A DNA stretch of 7,798 bases, taken from an uncultured Opitutales bacterium. GTDB lineage: Bacteria; Verrucomicrobiota; Verrucomicrobiia; Opitutales; UBA2995. The first letter of the stretch is position 1. Each line of letters starts with the position of its first letter. Both the position numbers and the translations under genes were made by a program. The notes below the pieces were generated by a model. That model worked only from the letters and a program-made list of their open reading frames with translations, was not told the DNA's origin and did no database searches. The stretch is taken from positions 1 to 7,798 of the forward strand of contig CALGUT010000339.1 in assembly GCA_937920335.1 (NCBI GenBank), in the 5' to 3' direction. Below are positions 1-5,351 of the stretch, piece by piece.

Positions 1-1617
1 GGATATGAGGAAGAACTGGGCGCCCTCGCCGTAACTGCAGTTTCCGTATCAACCGGCAATTTGCCGGTTGCGGATTTGGATATCAATCGCCTGGTCCCAC
101 TGGCAGACGCGACCGCTTCTTATTCACATCCCGATTACCCCGCAGAAAATGTGTTGGACCCTCGGGCCCACAACGGATGGTCGCCTTTAGGTCGAGTTAA
201 CGAGCCTCAACACCTCACGATAATGCTGGCCGAGACGTTCGACCGCGAAGAGGCATCTTACCTGACTGTGATGGTAAACTTTCAGCAGATCGGAGGTCCT
301 GGACACTTCAGAGTATTTGCAATTACTGGCCAGAATGACGAATCGAACATTCCATATAACATCCAGAAAATACTAAAAACTCCTGCCCATAAGAGAAGCT
401 CTCAGGAGGTTAACCAGTTGGCGACCTATCAGCAGACAAAAGATCCAGGACTAGCAGGAATCCGGGATGAACTTGAGATTACGAAGAACCGCTTACTAGA
501 AATGACCGGTGAGTTTTCGACGCAGGTAATGAACACTGCAGAAACACCGCGAAAAACATTTATACTCGAACGCGGCAGTTACGAGAATCCAGGAGAAGAG
601 GTCTTTCCAGGCGTACCTGAATTCCTGTTACCATTACCAATAGACGCACCGAAGAACCGATTGGCTCTTGCTGACTGGTTCCTCAACGATGATCATCCAC
701 TGACTTCCCGAGTCGCCGTTAATCGTATTTGGCAAATGCTCTTCGGGACAGGTATCGTTTTAACATCGGCCGACTTCGGATCGCAGGGAACTTGGCCCAG
801 CCACCCCCAACTACTCGACTGGCTCGCAGTGGATTTCAGAGAGAATGGCTGGCAGATCAAACGACTCATCAAACAAATCGTCATGTCTTCCGCTTACCGC
901 CAGGATTCCAGGATCAATGCAGATAAGCTGGAAGCCGATCCTGACAACCGTTTGCTTGCACGCGGACCCCGCATGCGTTTACAGGCTGAGTTCATTCGCG
1001 ATGCTATGTTAAAGCAGAGTGGTTTACTTAATGATTGGATTGGTGGTTCAAGCGTAAAGCCCTATCAACCCAAACACATATGGCGTGAGATTAGTCACTA
1101 CGGTTCCGTGATGGACACAGCTCAGGTATATGTACAAGACCGGGCTTCCGACCTTTACCGCAGAAGTATGTATACCCTTTGGAAACGGACAAATCCCCCA
1201 CCAGCAATGGTTACGTTTGACGCCCCCAATCGAGAGTTGTGCGTCATGAACCGTGAGTCGACCAATACTCCGCTACAAGCGCTTGTTCTCTTAAACGATA
1301 TTCAATATGTCGAAATCAGCCGTCAATTTGCACAGCAACTGCTGCAAGATAAGCCGAAGGCGGGCGATCCCGCACGAATTGCGACTGCGTTCGAATCAAT
1401 CACCTCCCGACCTCCGACAGAGCAGGAGCTGAACCTGCTTGAGGAAGCATTGGAAGATCAGCGTAAGATCTTCAATCAGGACCCGATGACCGCCGAAGCA
1501 CTCTTGGCCTTCGGAGAATATCCCCGAGATAGAACCCTGAATCTGGTCGAACACGCGGCCTACAGTCAGGTTATGAATTTGATCATGAACCTCAGTGAAT
1601 CTATAACCAAGCCCTAG
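1..1617 (+). CDS. DUF1553 (PSD1) domain protein, 5'-truncated by window edge
   Basis: The reading frame is open from base 1, so the gene starts outside the window; the TTG at 61 is only an internal leucine codon. There are 538 visible residues. Residues about 35-115 resemble the discoidin-like insert often found in these proteins (a GW near residue 60 and a GHFRVF segment near 101), though divergent. From about residue 219 to near the end is a textbook PSD1/DUF1553 domain: RLALADWF, HPLTSRVAVNRIW, SADFGSQG, HPQLLDWLA, GGSSVKPYQP, and the NRESTNTPLQALVLLND segment. Full-length relatives usually carry cytochrome-c-like (PSCyt1) and DUF1549 (PSCyt2) domains upstream; these would lie outside the window. 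The family has no settled biochemical function; it is abundant in planctomycetes and verrucomicrobia and is usually regarded as exported. The stop lies two bases before the DUF1501 gene, indicating one transcript. The family call is very secure; the function is unknown. Confidence 0.95.
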   Translation, partial: GYEEELGALAVTAVSVSTGNLPVADLDINRLVPLADATASYSHPDYPAENVLDPRAHNGWSPLGRVNEPQHLTIMLAETFDREEASYLTVMVNFQQIGGPGHFRVFAITGQNDESNIPYNIQKILKTPAHKRSSQEVNQLATYQQTKDPGLAGIRDELEITKNRLLEMTGEFSTQVMNTAETPRKTFILERGSYENPGEEVFPGVPEFLLPLPIDAPKNRLALADWFLNDDHPLTSRVAVNRIWQMLFGTGIVLTSADFGSQGTWPSHPQLLDWLAVDFRENGWQIKRLIKQIVMSSAYRQDSRINADKLEADPDNRLLARGPRMRLQAEFIRDAMLKQSGLLNDWIGGSSVKPYQPKHIWREISHYGSVMDTAQVYVQDRASDLYRRSMYTLWKRTNPPPAMVTFDAPNRELCVMNRESTNTPLQALVLLNDIQYVEISRQFAQQLLQDKPKAGDPARIATAFESITSRPPTEQELNLLEEALEDQRKIFNQDPMTAEALLAFGEYPRDRTLNLVEHAAYSQVMNLIMNLSESITKP

Positions 1618-1619
1618 TC

Positions 1620-3089
1620 ATGGAACCTTTTATAGACTTTCATCGTAAAATGACGCGACGGTCTCTCTTCGGGACACTGGGCCGAGGCCTTGGTCAGGCA
1701 GCTCTTGGTTCGCTTCTATTGCCGCATGTGATGCGCGCTTCGGAAAACGCAGTGCCTAACTCAGACGCAATATTAAATAACCTCCCTCACTTCGCACCTA
1801 AGGCCAAACGCGTAATCTATCTTTTTCAGTCCGGAGGCCCCTCCCATCTCGACTTATTTGACTACAAGCCGGAGATGAATGAGTTGCACGGCGCTGAACT
1901 ACCCGATTCAGTACGCGGTAACCAACGTGTTACCGGGATGACTGCGCGCCAGAAATCCTTCCCGTTCACGGCCCCTTTCTGGGATTTCAAACGCTGCGGA
2001 ACACATGGAACGTGGATCAGCGATCTGCTACCGCATACCCAAGGCATTGCCAATGACATCACGATTCTGCGAGGTATGCATACCGAAGCGATCAACCATG
2101 ATCCGGCAGTCACTTATATTCTCACAGGTTCTCAGCAGATGGGCCATGCCAGTATGGGATCATGGCTAAGCTACGGACTCGGAAGCGAGAATGATGACTT
2201 ACCTGCTTTCATGGTTCTACTTTCACAGGGTTCCGGCAAGAATCCCGGACAGCCTCTATTTTCACGCCTTTGGGGAAGTGGTTACCTTCCCTCCAGCCAC
2301 CAAGGGGTAAAACTAGGATCAGGAAGTGAACCGGTTTTCTTTTTAAAAAACCCGCCAGGAGTGGATGCCCATGGACGACGTAAACTATTGGACCGGATGG
2401 AATCCCTTAACCAGATGCACGCAGATGCAGTCGGAGACCCAGAGGTTCATGCCCGTATCGATGCCTACGAAATGGCCTACCGCATGCAAACGTCCGTACC
2501 TGACCTTATGGATCTAAGCGATGAACCCACATCCAGCTTCGAGCTATATGGGCCGGAATCGCGCAGACCAGGGAGTTTCGCAGCGAATTGCCTACTGGCG
2601 AGGAGAATGGCTGAACGAGACGTTCGATTCATACAACTCTTTCACCGGGGTTGGGATCAGCATCGAAGAATTGCCGAAGCCCTGCCTGCTCAATGCTACG
2701 ACGTCGATCAAGCTTCCGCCGCCTTAGTGAAGGACTTGAAGCAGCGAGGTTTACTGGATGAAACACTTGTCATATGGGGCGGAGAGTTCGGACGCACCGC
2801 TTACACACAAGGAACGATCGGAACCAATAGCGCTGGGCGCGACCACCATGGTCGCTGTTTTACGATATGGATGGCCGGTGGTGGCGTAAAAGCTGGTTTT
2901 GATTGGGGAAAGACGGATCTTTGGGCCTACAATATCGAGGACGAAGGAACTCACATTCGAGATATTAACGCAACGATACTACATTGCCTGGGCATCGATC
3001 ATGAGCGTTTCACATTCAAGTTCCGCGGACTCAATCAGCGTCTCACGGGAGTCGAACACTCGCGCGTGGTCAAGGAGATCTTGACGTGA
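1620..3089 (+). CDS. DUF1501 family protein with Tat-type signal
   Basis: This is a 489-residue protein of the DUF1501 family, related to the alkaline phosphatase/sulfatase fold. The N-terminus has a twin-arginine pattern, TRRSLFGTLG at residues 12-21, then a hydrophobic stretch to about 34, which suggests Tat export or membrane anchoring after folding. Family hallmarks in order are LFQSGGPSHLDLFD (68-81), MHTEAINHDPA (153-163), WDQH (345-348), GGEFGRT (387-393) and GRDHHG (406-411). The Asp and His residues in these motifs are plausible metal ligands by analogy with the superfamily, but no substrate is known. The ATG at 1620 sits two bases after the PSD1 stop with no Shine-Dalgarno sequence, suggesting translational coupling. 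An in-frame ATG at 1650 (Met11) would still keep the twin arginines and is a possible alternative start. The length is normal and the gene looks intact. The pairing with PSD1 is the usual arrangement and implies a joint role in the cell envelope. Confidence 0.95.
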   Translation: MEPFIDFHRKMTRRSLFGTLGRGLGQAALGSLLLPHVMRASENAVPNSDAILNNLPHFAPKAKRVIYLFQSGGPSHLDLFDYKPEMNELHGAELPDSVRGNQRVTGMTARQKSFPFTAPFWDFKRCGTHGTWISDLLPHTQGIANDITILRGMHTEAINHDPAVTYILTGSQQMGHASMGSWLSYGLGSENDDLPAFMVLLSQGSGKNPGQPLFSRLWGSGYLPSSHQGVKLGSGSEPVFFLKNPPGVDAHGRRKLLDRMESLNQMHADAVGDPEVHARIDAYEMAYRMQTSVPDLMDLSDEPTSSFELYGPESRRPGSFAANCLLARRMAERDVRFIQLFHRGWDQHRRIAEALPAQCYDVDQASAALVKDLKQRGLLDETLVIWGGEFGRTAYTQGTIGTNSAGRDHHGRCFTIWMAGGGVKAGFDWGKTDLWAYNIEDEGTHIRDINATILHCLGIDHERFTFKFRGLNQRLTGVEHSRVVKEILT

Positions 3090-3123
3090 AACGCGAATCA
3101 GCCGTCACCAACCGGCGGTTATC

Positions 3124-3747
3124 CTAAGACTCTTTCTCATCATAGAATTTAACCCAGCCTGTTTCGAGTGAATACTCAGCCCCAATAATCGATAATCCTT
3201 CGTGCTGTTGGTAATGAGCCAAAACAGGAGATTCCGTTCGTAAAGTATCAACGGTAGCCTCCACGTTTCTTTTCATGATTTGATCGACCAATACGTTGGT
3301 ACTCGTTTCATCCGATTGACTGATCACAGTTTCAACCGACGGTTGTATGCGACTGATCAAACTTTTAATTCCGGGTGTTAAGCCATCAGTTGTATGGATA
3401 TACTCGTTGAGGCTTGCCAGGATCGCTCCACATCGAGTGTGACCCAAGACAACCACCAAACGAGCGCCCAACTTACTAACTGCGTATTCGATACTCCCGA
3501 TTTGAGAGTAAGCAGCAATATTTCCCGCAACGCGTATAACAAACAGATCTCCCAACCCCTGGTCAAACACGATCTCCAGCGGCACCCTAGAATCGGAGCA
3601 GCCAAGAATAATGGCAAATGGAGTCTGACTCTCTACGGATTCCATACGCTGGCGTTCAAAAGAGTAGGATTCTGAGTAATGCTGGTCAGAAACGAACCGA
3701 GCGTTTCCGTCGACTAATCGGGTCAGGGCATCTTCGGCGAAAATCAT
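3124..3747 (-). CDS. beta-class carbonic anhydrase
   Basis: The protein catalyses reversible hydration of CO2 to HCO3-. With the start chosen here (ATG at 3745-3747) it has 207 residues. The beta-class zinc site is complete: CSDSR gives Cys50, Asp52 and Arg54, and HTRCG gives His103 and Cys106. The N-terminus matches the family pattern (DALTRLVDGNARF), and the C-terminus (GAEYSLETGWVKF) is typical. The frame stays open upstream to an ATG at 3909 (261 residues), but the added 54 residues look unlike the family and cover the shared promoter region. An intermediate ATG at 3780 (218 residues) would add a short n-region and hydrophobic run, MISQIKVLFVFMIFA, that could act as a secretion signal, so cytosolic versus exported location is unresolved. 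An AAGG lies 14 bases before the chosen start, too far for a good ribosome site. The gene is divergent from sbtAB, which points to a shared inorganic-carbon role. Its 3' end converges on the DUF1501 operon. Confidence 0.93.
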   Translation of the reverse strand: MIFAEDALTRLVDGNARFVSDQHYSESYSFERQRMESVESQTPFAIILGCSDSRVPLEIVFDQGLGDLFVIRVAGNIAAYSQIGSIEYAVSKLGARLVVVLGHTRCGAILASLNEYIHTTDGLTPGIKSLISRIQPSVETVISQSDETSTNVLVDQIMKRNVEATVDTLRTESPVLAHYQQHEGLSIIGAEYSLETGWVKFYDEKES

Positions 3748-3874
3748 AAAAACAAATAGAACCTTGATTTGACTTATCATCAAGAATACAGGCAAGCGCA
3801 TATCTAAATTCAGAAAACAAATTTCATAAAATGTGACAATCGTCCAAGGCTCAGTAAGATTTATTCCTCTATCG

Positions 3875-3885
3875 AGTTCAAACTC
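3875..3885 (+). repeat. 11-base repeat AGTTCAAACTC, copy 1
   Basis: This is the first of two exact copies between the divergent genes. Its flank makes GAGTT-CA-AACTC, an interrupted inverted repeat with 5-base arms, which fits a dimeric DNA-binding protein. A further AAACTCT follows at 3890-3896, one helical turn after the AAACTC of this copy. Confidence 0.45.
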
Positions 3886-3975
3886 CAAGAAACTCTGCCC
3901 AAATCGCACTGAATGTTTGCTATATGAAATTATACATTGATGGTTCGGCCCAAGACCGTTTCGATTTCCACCAAT

Positions 3976-3986
3976 AGTTCAAACTC
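3976..3986 (+). repeat. 11-base repeat AGTTCAAACTC, copy 2
   Basis: This is the second exact copy, 101 bases from the first and ending 11 bases before the sbtA ATG. It contains AGTT-CA-AACT, a 4-base-arm inverted repeat. Its position would place it in the sbtA leader or over the start of transcription, where a bound protein could block expression. No function is demonstrated. Confidence 0.45.
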
Positions 3987-3997
3987 TCGTTTCTGTA

Positions 3998-4957
3998 ATG
4001 GATCTTGTACTCAACAATCTAATTTCTCCAGTTGTACTCTCATTCGCTCTAGGAATGATTGCTCGAGCAGTTCGGAGTGACCTTGAGATACCTAGCGCAG
4101 TCTACCAGGCCCTCTCGATCTACCTACTGTTTGCAATCGGTTTAAAAGGAGGCGTGGCGCTTTCTAACACTTCGATCGCAGAACTAGCGAGTCCGGTAGT
4201 CGCAACGCTGTTCCTGGGACTACTAACTCCTATGATCGCATTTTACCTACTAAGCGGTTTTGGAAAAATTAGCCGAATAGATGCTGCGGCAACTGCTGCG
4301 CATTATGGCTCGGTCTCAGCGGTCACCTTTTTAGCAGCTCTGGAGGCCATAAAAATAGCTGGGCTTACCGGAGATGGCTATCTTCCCGCTTTGGTGGCAA
4401 TACTTGAGATACCAGGAATTATCGTAGGTCTCCTGCTAGCAAGACAAAATAGAGCTGGCGGGATCAAGTCTGCCCTGCATGAAGTCCTCACAGGCAAAAG
4501 CATTTTTTTGCTCATAGGAGGAATGGCAATCGGTGCGCTCTGTGGTGCCGAGAAAATCGAATCGGTCGCCCCTTTCTTTATCGTACCTTTCAAAGGGGTG
4601 CTTTGCCTCTTCCTTTTGGAGTTAGGGATTGTAGCTGCCTCCAGACTCTCGGATATGCGTCAGGCTGGTTGGAGACTCATCATTATCGGCTGCGTACTCC
4701 CCTGTATTAACGGCCTCCTGGGCTGCACAGCAGGGTTACTTGCAGGAATGTCTCCCGGAGGTGCTGCAGTTTTGGGGGCCATGAGCGGCAGTGCCTCCTA
4801 CATCGCCGCTCCGGCAGCCGTCCGAATCGCACTTCCGAAGGCAAGTCCCGGTATTTACTTAACCTTGTCACTCGGCGTTACCTTTCCATTCAATCTTACC
4901 ATTGGAATCCCCATGCTGATCAAATATTCCGAATACCTGAACCGATTATTATCATGA
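3998..4957 (+). CDS. sbtA: SbtA-family sodium-dependent bicarbonate permease
   Basis: This is a 319-residue, strongly hydrophobic inner-membrane protein with about ten membrane segments in two similar halves. It matches the SbtA (DUF897) family, whose cyanobacterial members bring in HCO3- with Na+. Recognisable motifs are RSDLEIP (26-32), AIGLKGG (46-52), AHYGSVSAVTF (101-111), EIPGIIVGLLLA (137-148), FKGVLCLFLLELG (188-200), SGSASYIAAPAAVR (263-276) and GVTFPFN (293-299). Cyanobacterial SbtA proteins are around 370 residues, and the difference is mainly the hydrophilic loop between the halves, which here is only about 20 residues (149-168). This is therefore the shorter, non-cyanobacterial subtype, for which bicarbonate transport is inferred rather than established. 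The following sbtB overlaps its stop by four bases, and a carbonic anhydrase is divergently encoded; both support the inorganic-carbon assignment. The start is the only one that fits the family N-terminus; there is no Shine-Dalgarno sequence. Confidence 0.93.
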   Translation: MDLVLNNLISPVVLSFALGMIARAVRSDLEIPSAVYQALSIYLLFAIGLKGGVALSNTSIAELASPVVATLFLGLLTPMIAFYLLSGFGKISRIDAAATAAHYGSVSAVTFLAALEAIKIAGLTGDGYLPALVAILEIPGIIVGLLLARQNRAGGIKSALHEVLTGKSIFLLIGGMAIGALCGAEKIESVAPFFIVPFKGVLCLFLLELGIVAASRLSDMRQAGWRLIIIGCVLPCINGLLGCTAGLLAGMSPGGAAVLGAMSGSASYIAAPAAVRIALPKASPGIYLTLSLGVTFPFNLTIGIPMLIKYSEYLNRLLS

Positions 4958-5259
4958 ACTCCTCCATCACTCTGCTCACAATCATCACGGAAGGCATTCT
5001 GAAAGATGAAATCATAGCAATCATACTCAAACACGGAGCTACTGGCTATACCTACTCCAGAGCTGAAGGTCACGGATCACGTGGTAATAGAGCAACCGAC
5101 TGGGAGGGACCCAACCTTCGCTTCGAGAGTCTGGTATCCCAAACCACTGCGGAGAATATTCTCAAAGACTTGGATAAGGGTTACTTCGAAAGCTACAGCG
5201 TCGTTGCCTGGGTTAGCCAAGTAGACGTTTTAAGGAGAGAGAAATTCTTAAAAGAATGA
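4954..5259 (+). CDS. sbtB: SbtB, PII-like regulator of SbtA
   Basis: This is a 101-residue PII-like protein. Known SbtB proteins form trimers that bind adenine nucleotides, including cAMP and AMP, and attach to the cytosolic face of SbtA to control bicarbonate uptake. Visible signatures are the GATGYT turn (28-33), a T-loop with the pattern GHGSRGNR (39-46), WEGPNLRFESLVS (50-62), the YFESYSVVAWV strand (77-87), and the V-x-V-type end VDVLRREKF (90-98). The chain stops at KFLKE, so it lacks the C-terminal cysteine-bearing loop (CGPxGC type) seen in several cyanobacterial SbtB proteins, and its T-loop is shorter than theirs. Redox-linked nucleotide hydrolysis reported for that loop is therefore not expected. 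The start codon overlaps the sbtA stop (ATGA at 4954-4957), indicating translational coupling and a balanced ratio of permease and regulator. No own ribosome site is visible. An ordinary GlnB/GlnK nitrogen regulator is unlikely, given the T-loop pattern and the partner gene. Confidence 0.9.
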   Translation: MNSSITLLTIITEGILKDEIIAIILKHGATGYTYSRAEGHGSRGNRATDWEGPNLRFESLVSQTTAENILKDLDKGYFESYSVVAWVSQVDVLRREKFLKE

Positions 5260-5351
5260 ATAAGACGCAATTGCCTCCCGCAGTTTATTCTAGCACTTAA
5301 GTGATCTATTCGTAGCATACCCACTCAGATACCTATACCTTATCCCATCCT
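5260..5351. other. 92-base gap between sbtB and the propeller gene
   Basis: No gene, clear terminator hairpin with a T-run, or convincing promoter is visible here. The only symmetrical element is the 10-base palindrome CACTTAAGTG at 5294-5303. The gap is large enough for a separate promoter, so the propeller gene is probably transcribed apart from sbtAB, but read-through cannot be excluded. Confidence 0.35.

Larger units (their letters stand above)
3748..3997. promoter_or_regulatory. divergent intergenic region between carbonic anhydrase and sbtA
   Basis: These 250 bases separate the chosen carbonic anhydrase start from the sbtA start and must hold both promoters unless a longer anhydrase start is used. 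The region is AT-rich, notably around 3911-3940. I could not place a convincing -35/-10 pair on either strand. It holds two exact copies of AGTTCAAACTC (3875-3885 and 3976-3986), and AAACTC occurs three times (3880-3885, 3890-3895, 3981-3986), the first two exactly 10 bases apart. This would suit binding sites for a regulator of both transcription units, but that is inference. The anhydrase frame stays open across part of this region, so some of it could be coding. Confidence 0.4.

Noticed and set aside
61..63. TTG as the start of the PSD1 gene
   Set aside because: The frame continues open to base 1 and the protein lacks its expected upstream domains, so the gene is cut by the window edge.
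3110..3120. Small inverted repeat AACCG-G-CGGTT between the converging DUF1501 and carbonic anhydrase genes, considered as a terminator
   Set aside because: The stem is too short, the loop is one to three bases, and no T-run follows on either strand.
3394..3675. 93-codon open frame on the plus strand, antisense to the carbonic anhydrase gene
   Set aside because: It lies wholly within the well-conserved anhydrase gene, and its translation shows no recognisable domain.
3748..3909. Amino-terminal extension of the carbonic anhydrase frame to the ATG at 3909
   Set aside because: The extra 54 residues do not resemble the family, and the conserved domain begins right after the ATG at 3747; part of the repeat motif would fall inside the extension.
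3911..3940. AT-rich stretch with TATATG and TATACA as an sbtA promoter
   Set aside because: No matching -35 element lies at a suitable distance, so a specific promoter call is not supported.
5294..5303. Perfect 10-base palindrome CACTTAAGTG upstream of the propeller gene
   Set aside because: A single short palindrome without a second copy or a recognisable promoter nearby is not enough to call an operator.
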